In this document: piece after piece, positions 43,662 through 54,589 of the stretch
Position numbering within the stretch: position 1 is the stretch's first letter
Layout of the letters: each line of letters starts with the position of its first letter
Assembly (NCBI GenBank): GCA_034440575.1
Contig: JAOTOL010001284.1
Span: forward strand, 1 to 64,000
Length of the DNA: 64,000 nucleotides
Origin: Imbricaverruca yamaguchii
Taxonomy: Eukaryota; Arthropoda; Thecostraca; Neoverrucidae
Reading direction: 5' to 3'
Made by a program: the position numbers and the translations under genes
The notes under the pieces: model-generated
Databases searched by the model: none
What the model was told of the DNA's origin: nothing
The model's input: the letters and a program-made list of their open reading frames with translations, nothing else

Positions 43662-44895
43662 TTACGAATACATTAACCTATCGGGCTGCTTCAGCGTTTG
43701 TCTGACACGCAAATCATAAGTCCGTGGGGAACCCGGAGCACTGACTTGTGCCTGAGTCCTGGGGGTACAAACTTCAACTGGCACAGTTGTTGTTGCCAAC
43801 GTTACCGGCGGCACGAACGGTACAAACAACGGCACAGAAGCCACTGCGGACGGTAGTGGTGAGCTCGGCGCGCTACCAGAGGCGGTACACGTCGGACGCG
43901 GTCTCACCTGATCCAGATGCCTCTGAATCACTCTGCCATCCTGCACACGCACAGTTATGTTAAGTCCAGATTTGGCAGTCACGTGACCTGCCAACCAACG
44001 TCTCCCTTCCCCACCACGGATACGACCAACAGCCGACACATGCACCGGCTGTCCGACCTCAACCGACCGATCTTGGGTGCCCATGTCACGTACAAGTTTT
44101 TGTTTTTCCTGCTGGATTCTCACTTTTCTTTCCAAATCGGGTTTCACCACGACGAGTAGGGTGCGCATCGGACGACCCAAAAACAACTCAGCTGGGGAGA
44201 CACTGGTTGTGGAGTGAGGTGTAGCCCGGTAACGGAATATGAACCGTGAAACCTTTGTCTGAGGATTGCCTGACGTTTGCTTCCGGTAAGACGATTTAAA
44301 AGTCTGAACACTTCGCTCACTCACTTCGTTGCTCTTGGGCGACAAGGGTGGGGAAGTCAAGTGGGTTATGCCATTCTTTCGGCAAAAAGTCTGAAATTCA
44401 CCCGACATGAAACACTGAGCATCATTAGATACCAAGAATGTTGGAATCCCCATGATGCAAAGGACGCTCTCAGATGCTCCATTGTCCTTAATGAAGTTGC
44501 AGTGCGAGAAGGATAAATATCCAACCATTTCGAATGGGCATCCGTAATGACCAGAAACATCCACCCATCGATAGGCCCACAATAGTCTACATGAACTCGC
44601 TGCCACGGTTTTGCAGGCCAGACCCAGGGGTGAATGGGCACTTCAGGCGCACTGGCTCTATGTTCCTTACACATCTCACAGAGTTTCGTTACTTTCGAGA
44701 TGTCGTCATCCAACTTTGGCCACCAAACATACATTCTAGCGAACGATTCCGTGCGTGACTCCCCACAGTGGCCATCGTGTAGTAGCCTGAGAATTTGCGG
44801 ACGGCCCTGGGGCGGAATTGCAACACGGGAACCCCAAAGCAGACATCCATCCTGTACGCTGGAAGAGATTCGGGGCAGAGGAATATCCGAAACTG
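43662..44895 (-). pseudogene. G3 integrase
   Basis: A zinc domain with LLHDGHCGESRTESFARMYV and CEMCKEHR (HHCC) is followed by WPAKPWQRVHVDYCGPIDGW (first catalytic Asp), FPTFLVSNDAQCFMSGEF (second Asp) and SPKSNEVSERSVQTFKSSYR (Glu). The C-terminal region includes the GPY-like RWLAGHVTAKSG and a Pro/Val-rich tail ending at 43,662. One frameshift near 44,430 splits the core. It would join element DNA to the host chromosome. Confidence 0.88.
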
Positions 44896-45665
44896 AGCCG
44901 GTGAAGCCGGTGGGGCGAAGAATGTGTATTTACAGTCAAGTATGTGTATTTACAGTCAAGTAAATACACATAGGGGCTCTCGGGACCTCTCGTCTACCAT
45001 GCGTTGATTGTAGGCAGACTTCAGGTCTATTTTTGAGAAAACTTACTGCCCACCAACTTCGATGTCAATTCCTCGACACGGGGGAGGGGAAACTGCTCAA
45101 CAGGTGCAGCCTTGTTTACTGTGAGGCGATAGTCGCCACAGATCCTTACAGTTCTGTCTGCCCGGGGGACCACGACCAACGGAGCCGCCCACCTGGAGTG
45201 TGTGACAGGCTCCCAAAGACCCACCTTAATCTGCTCATCCAACTGCGCGTCGACTTGTTCTTTATAAGCCAGGGGAACTTGCCGAGCCTTAAATAATCTC
45301 GGCTGAACATCTGGATCCATTGAAATCCTGACCCGTTCTCCATTGTAACAGCCCAGGCCATCCTGAAACACTTCAGCAAACTCCCTTAGAGTTTCGCTCA
45401 GGCCAATCTTCTCCGACAAATGGCAGATCGAAGGCCAATCGAGTCTGAGGTGAGACAGCCAGTTGCGACCAAACAGCATCGGGCCCTCCTCTTTAACAAC
45501 AATCAACGGTAACTGACCACACTGATCCCCGTATTTCACTGCCACTTCAATCTGGCCACACACTGGCAGAACCTCCCCACTATACGTTCTAAGCGTGGAG
45601 TCACAGGGTATTAGTTCAGGTGTATCAGGAGCCCACAGACGCAACAGCTCCTGCTCAGAACACAC
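44876..45665 (-). pseudogene. G3 protease C-terminal part and RT N-terminal part
   Basis: It begins with the second half of an aspartic protease (YSGEVLPVCGQIEVAVKYGD, GPMLFGRNWLSHLRLDW), then the RT fingers (FKARQVPLAYKEQVDAQLDE, SRWAAPLVVVPRADRTVRIC, GDYRLTVNK). A frameshift at ~45,030 precedes motif A, FSKIDLKSAYNQ. Near 44,880 the frame reaches SFGYSSAPNLFQR and then jumps directly to integrase (GCLLWGSRVAIPPQGRP), so the YxDD box, thumb and RNase H are deleted. Confidence 0.85.
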
Positions 45666-45670
45666 ACTGA

Positions 45671-45743
45671 CCGTGTTTCTGAGGTTTGGTGTGTCAGTTT
45701 CGGCTTTCTTTATGTACGGTGATCACGGGTGATGGCGTTTATT
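45671..45743 (+). other. G2/G3 leader and gag start, inverted relative to G3
   Basis: CGTGTTTCTGAGGTTTGGTG to GGTGATGGCGTTTATTGGC here on the plus strand is the same sequence that precedes gag at 13,796-13,730 on the minus strand. It is therefore backwards with respect to the rest of G3. Confidence 0.88.
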
Positions 45744-45780
45744 GGCGGCTCCAGGTACCGGATGGTGTCACATCATCACA

Positions 45781-46300
45781 GAATCCATAGCAAACCGTCA
45801 TGACTACACCACAGCAAACAACATAACACCTCACTGCGCCACCCCACTCGGAGGCACGCAACGTCATATGGCCTCAGCTGCTTAGAGTTTCTGAAAGCCA
45901 CAAACAACTCTCGGCAATATTATGCTCGCATGATTAGCATGCCCTTGACATTTAATTTGCTGCAGCACAACATTGAACACTAAAGGCCCAACTAGCAACA
46001 CGAAAAACCAGCGAATGTTGTAAACCACCAGTAACATTAACGGAAATCTGCCACGGTCAGGATCACGATTGATGTGATTAAAGTACGCCCAACGTTCAAC
46101 TTGCAACACACGACATTTGGCACAGAAAACGGCAACGGCTTACGATGGGGTTAACTATCGGTACCGGTGCAATAGTAGGAAACCAGTCAGCATCAGATTC
46201 AGCATTTTATCAGCATTTCAGCATCAGAAATCACATGCGGCAATTACGATTACAAATCGAGGTGAAACTAATACAACACAAACATGAACTATGTCTTGAA
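45781..46300. repeat. Continuation of D-related repeat right of G3
   Basis: CATAGCAAACCGTCATGACTA with CCACAGCAAACAACATAACA matches 43,028-43,070 and shows the pre-insertion repeat. The part after 45,900 is more diverged and has no recognisable gene. Confidence 0.6.
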
Positions 46301-46574
46301 AGGAAGTTATGATTCTGGAATAACCGACTCTGTCTGAAGGAGGCTTCCCCCCAGGACGGAAAAGGAGGCTCCCCCCAGGACGGAAAAGGAGGCTTACAAC
46401 TATTTAACACAAAAAGTGTTTACCTTGCATTGCTTCAGGACAACATGTAATCGAACCATCTGTCATTCTTGGTGTTAAACTGCCGATAATTATTTGTAGA
46501 CTGAGCAGGTTTTAATACCCTAGTCGTGTATTAACTTGCAGCGTCGGAAGCTTCAATCGCGCCGATAGGGACAG

Positions 46575-46632
<58 letters not shown>

Positions 46633-46633
<1 letters not shown>

Positions 46634-46713
46634 TCGAGCCCCAGGTATGAAAATACTGGTGTGTGATTGCCGCAAGACTCCACTTACATATTTATATAGT
46701 GAATATATATATA

Positions 46714-46778
<65 letters not shown>

Positions 46779-46845
46779 CTATATAAATATGTAAGTGGAG
46801 TCTTGCGGCAATCACACACCAGTATTTTCATACCTGGGGCTCGAG
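46633..46845. repeat. TA-cored perfect palindrome, 73-bp arms
   Basis: CTCGAGCCCCAGGTATGAAA at 46,633 and its exact reverse complement ending at 46,845, with no mismatch over 73 bases and (TA)n between. The duplicate block at 51,160-51,300 has only the right arm and the TA run. Confidence 0.95.
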
Positions 46846-47176
46846 CAGCGCGAAAAAAAAATTGATGACTACTAATTGGCACTTAACAACAACAAAATTG
46901 GGGGAGTCGTGTTCTCCGCCACACATAACATGACACCGAGAAACGGACCGGCGACACTCAGTACCGCCTGAAGCGAAATACCGGAGCGCCCTCACCAGCA
47001 GAAGGGCGGGAAGCCATTAGTCACTTGGTTATGCTGAATCACCCTGCAGTTGTAGTGCTGAATCACCATATATTCCAGTATCGATACCAGGCGCACTAAA
47101 GATAAACACAACTAGAGACGTGAATTATTGATGCTGGATACCCCTAATGTGCATCCTGTTGCCGTCGAGAATTGTT

Positions 47177-47471
47177 CATTACACACATCGAATGCTCCCT
47201 GGAATTCGCTTATGGAAAATCGACACAGCTGAGACAGTCCCTGAAGCAAAACAATGATTCCCCGAACGTTAATTCCGCCATCCCTACCCAACATCCGACT
47301 GGTCGGCGCTCGGAGACGGCCAGCCTGGCCGGCGATTGGCTGATCTCAGGTCACGTGTTGGAGGGCATGTCGTGGCGGCCGGCCGAGGTTCCGTCCGTGC
47401 TGACCCAGCCGCTGACCGCCAATTGTAGGGGTGTCGGCCGCCGGGTCAATGGAGTAGCTGCCGTCCTGTGA
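47177..47471. repeat. Array module, copy 1
   Basis: It starts at CATTACACACATCGAATGCT and ends at GCTGCCGTCCTGTGATCC. It has a 99-codon open frame on plus. Copies at 48,418, 49,441, 49,908 and 51,632 are 90-98% alike by eye, but the differences nearly all change amino acids. Confidence 0.9.
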
Positions 47472-47559
47472 TCCCTCCGTGAGCCCGCGGGTCTGTGAGC
47501 CCTTCGTAAGTCTGCCGGTCTGTGAGCCCTTCGTACGTCTGCCGGTCTGTGAGCCCTTC

Positions 47560-48416
47560 GTAAGTCTGCCCCAGGACGAGAAGGTGGCCCCCAGGACGAG
47601 AAGGAGGCCCCCAGGACGAGAAGGAGCCCCACATGACGAGAAGGAGGCCCCCAGGACGAGGAGGCCCCATGGACGAGGAGGCCCCCAGGACGAGGAGGCT
47701 TCCCCCAGGACGAGGAGGAGGCCCCCAGGACGAGAAGCAGGCCCCCAGGACGAGAAGGAGGCACCCAGGACAAGGAGGCCCCCAGGACGAGAAGGTGGCC
47801 CCCAGGACGAGAAGGAGGCCCCCAGGACGAGAATGAGGCCCCCAAAACGAGGAGGCCCCATGGACGAGGAGGCCCCCAGGACGAGGAGGCTTCCCCCAGA
47901 ACGAGGAGGAGGCCCCATGACGAGAAGCAGGCCCCGAGGCCGAGAAGGAGGCCCCCAGGACAAGGAGGCCCCCAGGACGAGGAGGCCCCTAGGACGAGAA
48001 TGATCCCCAGGACGAGAATGAGGCCCCCAGGACGAGAAGGAGGCCCACAGGACGAGAAGTAGGCCCCCAGGACGAGAAGGAGGCCCACATGACGAGAAGG
48101 AGGCCCCCAGGACGAGGAGGCCCCCACGAAGAGGATGCCAATAGGACGAGGAGGCCCCCCCCCAACGGACGAGGAGGCTTGCCCCAGGACGGAAAAGAAG
48201 GCTTCCCCCAGGACGGAAAAGGAGGCTTCCACCAGGACGGAAAAGGAGGCTTCCGCCAGGACGGAAAAGGAGGCTTCCCCAGGACGGAAAAGGAGGCCCC
48301 CCCCCCCCAGGACGGAAAAGGGGGCTTCCCCAAGGACGGAAAAGGAGGCTTCCCCCGGGACGGAAAAGCAGGCTTCCACCAGGACGGAAAAGGAGGCTTC
48401 CACCAGGACGGAAAGT
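47560..48416. repeat. 21-bp then 24-bp tandem units, block 1
   Basis: CCCCAGGACGAGAAGGAGGC units (to ~48,170) change to CCCCCAGGACGGAAAAGGAGG units. The second type looks derived from the first by DEK to DGK-like changes plus three added bases. Confidence 0.9.
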
Positions 48417-48799
48417 CATTACACACATCGAATGCTCCCTGGAATTCGCTTATGGAAAATCGACACAGCTGAGACAGTCTCTGAAGCAAAACAATGATTC
48501 CCCGACCGTTAATTCCCCCATCCCTATCCAACATACGACTGGTCGGCGCTCGGAGACGGCCAGCCAGGCCGGCGATTGGATGATCTCAGGTCACGTGTTG
48601 GAGGGCGTGTCGTGGCGGCCGGCCAAGGTTCCGTCCGTGCTGACCCAGCCGCTGACCGCCAATTGTAGGGGTGTCGGCCGCCGGGTCAATGGAGTAGCTG
48701 CCGTCCTGTGATCCCTCCGTGAGCCTGACGGTCTGTGAGCCCTCCGTAATTCTGCCGGTCTGTGAGCCCTTCGTACGTCTGCCGGTCTGTGAGCCCTTC

Positions 48800-49440
48800 G
48801 TAAGTCTGCCCCAGGACGAGAAGGTGGCCTCCTTCTCGTCCTGTGGACGAGAAGGAGGCCCCCAGGACTAGGAGGCCCCATGGACGTGGAGGCCCCCAGG
48901 ACGAGGAGGCTTCCCCCAGGACGAGGAGGAGGCCCCATGACGAGAAGCAGGCCCCCAGGCCGAGAAGGAGGCCCCCAGGACAAGGAGTCCCCCAGGACGA
49001 GGAGGCCCCCAGGACGAGAATGAGGCCCCCAGGACCAGAATGAGGCCCCCAGGACGAGAAGGAGGCCCACAGGACGAGAAGTAGGCCCCCAGGATGAGAA
49101 GGAGGCCCCCAGGACGATAAGGAGGCCCCCAGGACGAGGAGACCCCCACGACGAGGATGCCAATAGGACGAGAAGGTCCCCAGGACGAGAAGGAGACCCC
49201 CAGGACGTGAAGGAGGCCCCCAGGAAGAAAAGGAGGCCCCCAGGACGGAAGGAGGCCCCCAGGACGAGGAGGCCCCCAGGACGAGGATGCCCCCAGGACC
49301 AGGAGCCCCCCCAAGGACGAGGAGGCTTCCCCCAGGACGGAAAAGGAGGCTTCCCCCAGGACGGAAAAGGAGGCTTCCCCCAGGACGGAAAGGAGGATTC
49401 GCCCCAGGGCGGAAAAGGAGGATTCCACCAGGACGGAAAA
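48800..49440. repeat. 21-bp then 24-bp tandem units, block 2
   Basis: Same two unit types in the same order as block 1, shorter. Confidence 0.9.
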
Positions 49441-50242
49441 GTCATTACACACATCGAATGCTCCCTGGAATTCGCTTATGGAAAATCGACACAGCTGTCA
49501 CAGTACCTGAAGCAAAACAATGATTCCCCGAACGTTAATTCCCCCATCCCTATCCAACATCCCACTGGTCGGCGCTCGGAGACGGCCAGCCTGGCCGGCG
49601 ATTGGCTGATCTCAGGTCACGTGTTGGAGAGCGTGTCGTCGCGGCCGGCCGAGGTTCCGCCCGTGCTGCCCCAGCCGCTGACCGCCAATTGTAGGGGTGT
49701 CTGCCGCCGGGTCAATGGAGTAGCTGCCGTCCTGTGATCCCTCCGTGAGCCTGCCGGTCTCTGAGCCCTTCGTAAGTCTGCCGGTCTGTGAGCCCTTCGT
49801 ACGTCTGCAGGTCTGTGAGCCCTTCGTAAGTCTGCCCCAGTAGGAGAAAGAGGCCCCCAGGACGGCAAGGAGGCCCCCAGTTGCATCCTGTTGCCGTCGA
49901 GAATTGTTCATTACACACATCGAATGCTCCCTGGAATTCGCTTATGGAAAATCGACACTGCTGAGACAGTCCCTGAAGCAAAACAATGATTCCCCGAACG
50001 TTAATTCCCCCATCCCTACCCAACATCCGACTGGTCGGCGCTCGGTGACGGCCAGCTTTGCCGGCGATTGGCTGATCTCAGGTCACGTGTTGGAGAGCGT
50101 GTCGTCGCGGCCGGCCGAGGTTCCGCCCGTGCTGCCCCAGCCGCTGACCGCCAATTGTAGGGGTGTCTGCCGCCGGGTCAATGGAGTAGCTGCCGTCCTA
50201 TGATCCCTCCCGTGAGCCCGCCGGTATGTGAGCCCTTCGTAA

Positions 50243-50970
50243 GTCTGCCCCAGGACAAGAAAGAGGCCCCCAGGACGAGAAGGAGGCCCCCAGGACGAGA
50301 AGGAGGACCACAGGACGAGAAGGAGGCCCCCAGGACGAGGAGGCCCCCCCTCCCCCAAGGACGAGGAGGCTTCCACTAGGACGGAAAAGGAGGCTTCCCC
50401 CCAGGACGGAAGAAGGAGATTTCCGCAGGACGGAAAAGGAGGCTTCCCCCCAGGACGGAAAAGGAGGCTCCCACCCAGGACGGAAAAGGAGGCTTCCACC
50501 AGGACGGAAAAGGAGGCTTCCACTAGGACGGAAAAGGAGGCTTCCCACCAGGACGGAAAAGGAGGCTTCCCCCCAGGACGGACAAGGAGGCTTCCTCCCA
50601 GGACGGAAAAGGATGTTTCCTGCAGGACAGCAAAGGAGGCTTCCCCCAGGACGGAAAAGGAGACTTCCCCAGGACGGAAAAAGAGGCTTCCACCAGGACG
50701 GAAAAGGAGGCTTCCACCAGGACGGAAAAGGAGGCTTCCCCCAGGACGGAAAAGGAGGCTTCCCCCAGGACGGAAAAGGAGGCTTCCCCCATGATAATAA
50801 AGGATGCTTCCCCCAGGAAGGAAAAGGAGGCTTCCTCCAGGACGGAAAAGGAGGCTTCCCCAGGACGGAAAAGGAGGCTTCCCCTAGGACGGAAAAGGAG
50901 GCTCCCCCAGGACGGAGAAGGAGGCTTCCCCAGGACGGAAAAGGAGGCTTCCTCCAGGACGGAAAAGGAG
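50243..50970. repeat. 21-bp then 24-bp tandem units, block 3
   Basis: Few 21-bp units and more than twenty 24-bp units, ending at GGAGGCTTACAACTATTTTA, the start of the duplicated 1.1-kb block. Confidence 0.9.
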
Positions 50971-51157
50971 GCTTACAACTATTTTAACACAAAAAGTGTT
51001 TACTTTGCATTGCTTCAGGACAACATGTAATCGAACCATCTGTCATTCTTGGTGTTAAACTGCCGATAATTATTTGAAGACTGAGCATGTTTTAATACCC
51101 TAGTCGTGTATTAACTTGCAGCGTCGGAAGCTTCAATCGCGCCGATAGGGACAGGGA

Positions 51158-51159
<2 letters not shown>

Positions 51160-51232
<73 letters not shown>
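51160..51232. repeat. (TA)n tract in second 1.1-kb block
   Basis: TA run followed by TCACTATATAAATATG, the right arm of the palindrome; the left arm is absent. Confidence 0.93.
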
Positions 51233-51233
<1 letters not shown>

Positions 51234-51999
51234 CTATATAAATATGTAAGTGGAGTCTTGCGGCAATCACACACCAGTATTTTCATACCTGGGGCTCGAG
51301 CAGCGCGAAAAAAAATTGATGACTACTAATTGGCACTTAACAACAACAAAAATTGGGGGAGTCGTGTTCTCCGCCACACATAACATGACACCGAGAAACG
51401 GACCGGCGACACTCAGTACCGCCTGAAGCGAAATACCGGAGCGCCCTCACCAGCAGAAGGGCGGGAAGCCAATAGTCACTTGGTTATGCTGAATCACCCT
51501 GCAGTTATAGTGCTGAATCACCATGTATTCCAGTATCGATACCAGGCGCACTAAAGATAAACACAACTAGAGACGTGAATTATTGATGCTGGATACCCCT
51601 AATGTGCATCCTGTTGCCGTCGAGAATTGTTCATTACACACATCGAATGCTCCCTGGAATTCGCTTATGGAAAATCGACACAGCTGAGACAGTCCCTGAA
51701 GCAAAACAATGATTCCCCGAACGTTAATTCCGCCATCCCTACCCAACATCCGACTGGTCGGCGCTCGGAGACGGCCAGCCTGGCCGGCGATTGGCTGATC
51801 TCAGGTCACGTATTGGAGGGCATGTCGTGGCGGCCGGCCGAGGTTCCGCCCGTGCTGCCCCAGCCGCTGACCGCCAATTGTAGAGGTGTCGGCCGCCGGG
51901 TCAATGGAGTAGCTGCCGCTCTGTGATCCCTCCGTAAGCCTCCCGGTCTGTGAGACCTTCGGAAGTCTGCCGGTCTGTGAGCGCTTCGACTGCCTCCGT

Positions 52000-53500
52000 C
52001 CTCCGCCCGCTGCACCAGACGGCGCCACCAGCGCGGGAGTGGTGACTCTCGCCTTCAGCAACACGGTAGGTCTAACCTCTAGCGAGGATAGCTGGGTACG
52101 TCTGGCCTCGGCTTGAACAATGTCTCTCTTCTGACTGCGAAGTAGATCTGATCATCTTCGTGCATGAGCCAGGTGGTGCTTCTCTCCATCATAAGGAGTC
52201 CCTCTTCGCTGAACGTTTGCTCCATGCAAGAGCACAGCGTGTTCGGATGGGTCCTGCCTGGCAACAAACTACTTCGCACATGATGCTTTTCGCGATGTGA
52301 AGTTTTATCATTGTCTATGAGAGGGTGAATGTTCGTGTGTGATAGACTGCAAGGATACCTAAGGAGCTCAGGAGCCTTGCTCATGCCTTCCTTGCACACA
52401 CCTTGCGTACCGCATCGCAGCAATGTACGTGTTCTGGCTACCTGTCGGCCCTATCCCCTCCCCTTTTGAGGTTTCACTAGATTGGGCAGGTTCTATGGAT
52501 GGTCGACTGACTGTGGTACTAAAACAGGCGACTTTGTACCGTATGTGGGTTGGGGCCATCCGTGCGCAACGCCAGCGGCCAAGTGTGTTGCGGACGTTTG
52601 AGCCGCTGCCCGTCGTCCATACTCTGCTCCGGGATATTCACGGTCAGACGGCGGAGTAGCTGAGCCGGCGGTCGGGTCGAACGGAGCGCCTGGGCTAGTG
52701 TGGTCTGGGTGTGTTGTAGCAGGGACGCGTCCAAGGTATTCTCCAGCAGTAGTATGCTCTAAGTTGCACTATCTGTCTGACCCGCATGACAACTCGGTAA
52801 AGGACGTTCAGAACGACTCGTGGAACTTCGTGGAAAATATCGTGGATGGGATACTCTTCACGGGTTTTACATAATGGCGGCGGAGTGAAAATAGGCTTGC
52901 AACAAGCTTTAGTCATGAGGTGTTTAGACTTAATCAAGGGCACAGGGACCCATCCAGCTAACTCTGTAGATGGAAGATGCCATAAGCCTGGTAAAAAGAC
53001 CCACCCCAAATATTAATCTAAAGAGACCATCTACCATCTCCCACACATCAATGCCTGTCTACCCTGGGTATCTAGCCCTAGTCCCTTGATCCCTCTTAAC
53101 GCATGTGGATTGAGTGCCTTGCCAATTATTTTCAAACTATATGCATGCCTGCTTGAAGGGGTGTGCCGTGCACACCTACTTAATATAAATATCATCCGAT
53201 CCATGACTAGAGCTCAACATTTTCCTCTCTAAACTTTGGTCGCACGTCGGAATTCTTCGACAAGTCTGCGTTTGTGTCCTTCTGTAGCAGCAGTGCTAAG
53301 ACTATCTGATGGAAATTTGTTTCTTCAGAGGGCAATGGTTTTCCCTGAGCGGCAGCGCGTGAGTTGGCTACCTTCGAAGACTACCCACGCTTGGGGATCG
53401 CATAAACCAGAAGAGTGCAGGACTGGAGAAGCGTCTGCCACCCACGAGGTTTTAGTGGTGGGTCACCTTTGGTCTTTTTTCCTTTCTCGCGGTCATTCGT
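52000..53500. other. Unassigned DNA
   Basis: Several minus-strand frames (for example 52,079-52,423 and 52,519-52,734) are open for 60-115 codons, but I recognise no motif, they change frame every few hundred bases, and no splice or polyadenylation pattern ties them together. I do not call a gene. Confidence 0.5.
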
Positions 53501-53680
53501 GATGACCTGGCATATACTCTTCTGGAATGTTTATATAGAATGTATATATGTATATGTAGTATCCAGTGCATTTTCCGCTTCCTTTTGTGCTCGAAGGACC
53601 CAGTTGTATTATTCACGTTTCTGGGCGCTACATGGCAATGTAGCCGGTGCGCCCTAAAGCCCTAATAACTATTACTCACG
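53500..53680 (+). mobile_element. Orphan LINE 3' end with hairpin
   Basis: GGGCGC at 53,623 and GCGCCC near 53,654 enclose CTACAT/ATGTAG, as in L2, followed by CCCTAATAACTATTACT. Upstream is presumably decayed 3' UTR; no ORF2 motif is readable. Confidence 0.8.
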
Positions 53681-54278
53681 TTTGTGGAACCCTGGCACGA
53701 TTTTGTGGGCTCGTGTAAATCAAGGTTCCGGGGTGACCTTTCGGCCCAAGGCCCGTGGTTCCGGAAGGCCAGACGAAATTTATTGACTAAGCTAATTTTT
53801 TCCTGACTCGTTATGAATTTTTAGTAAATGAATTTTTAGTATGAATTTTAAAAATGAGACCTGGGTCATGTGTATTCACGATTGCTAGAGCCCCGGTGTT
53901 TTTTTTTGTCTGACGTACGCGGGTTTAAGATATCTGGGATGCTTTTCGTCCGGAGCGATTTTCTTGAACACATCTATTTTTCAGGATGCTGATTTTGGAT
54001 GGCTCCGACTTGGTTTGTCAGGTCCCGATACAATTTTTCCGATCACACTGTGCTTATTTGAACAATCTATGCTGTTCTTTTAGAGTCACGAGCGGAATTC
54101 TGAAGCTCATACTTACTTTTAGACTACCGACGGGAATTTTGTCCCGAGCGCACTGTGCTGCATACGGCGGAAGTTCGCGTCATTTTCCTCTTCGGTAGGT
54201 CATTGCGGCTGCTGAAGTTTTTTTTTCAGCCGATGGTATCCTTCCTGACTGATACCATCGTACTGCGGCCAAAAATAC

Positions 54279-54446
54279 CGCGCATGGGGCTTACCAAAAC
54301 GGAACGACCCAAAAAATCGCAAAGGAACTTGACGAGACTAAAAATCAATTATCGGAAGGTCAGAAACTTCGGATAATTTCCTTTTTGGTCTTGCTAAGTC
54401 CCTTTGCGATTTTTTGGGTCGTTCCGTTGTGGTAAGCCCCATGCGA
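54279..54446. repeat. Foldback element, ~80-bp arms
   Basis: GCGCATGGGGCTTACC...GGAACGACCC on the left is the near reverse complement of GGGTCGTTCC...GGTAAGCCCCATGCG on the right, with a short loop near ATCGGAAGGTCAGAAACTTC. It is a MITE-like hairpin; no target duplication is obvious. Confidence 0.85.
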
Positions 54447-54589
54447 GATATTCTTGACCGCGGTACAATGCCTCTGGCTTTCGGTGGGATTCCTTCTGGG
54501 GTCCCAGTACGTTCCGAGGTCAGACGCTTCGTCTTTATGGCAATGTTTGCGGCTGTAGTGACAATCTGGTTATGAATCGATTTTTGTTA

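Larger units (their letters stand above)
43409..45780 (-). mobile_element. Rearranged Ty3/gypsy element G3 (same family as G2)
   Basis: On the minus strand: a 5' LTR remnant (45,744-45,780), a protease/RT fragment, a deletion, integrase, then a full 3' LTR (43,409-43,545). Between the 5' LTR remnant and protease the leader and gag start are present in the opposite orientation. Most of gag, the YxDD half of RT and RNase H are missing. It interrupts the AATAAACGAATGG repeat. Confidence 0.85.
46335..51990. repeat. Higher-order tandem array
   Basis: Five copies of a ~300-bp module start near 47,177, 48,418, 49,441, 49,908 and 51,632. Each is followed by 27-bp units (GTCTGTGAGCCCTTCGTA), and most then by 21-bp units (CCCCAGGACGAGAAGGAGGC) and 24-bp units (CCCCCAGGACGGAAAAGGAGG). 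A ~1.1-kb block (46,390-47,470) is repeated at 50,970-51,930. Unit lengths are all multiples of three, so long frames open on both strands (up to ~360 codons) without being genes. Confidence 0.92.

Noticed and set aside
47346..48472. Long repetitive proteins of up to 360 residues on either strand
   Set aside because: They exist only because 21-, 24- and 27-bp units keep frame; all six frames are nearly free of stops and there is no start or splice context.
46335..50970. CRISPR-like array
   Set aside because: The units are direct tandem minisatellites without unique spacers, in an animal genome with no cas genes.
47172..51926. A conserved 99-codon frame in the array modules as a new gene family
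   Set aside because: Differences between copies 1, 4 and 5 are almost all amino-acid-changing (for example Ala/Pro, Glu/Val, Gly/Ser, Met/Val, Trp/Ser, Gly/Cys), which is not purifying selection. Another frame on the minus strand is equally open.
52079..52735. A minus-strand multi-exon gene from three short frames
   Set aside because: No motif, no consistent splice sites and no repeat partner; frames of this size occur by chance.
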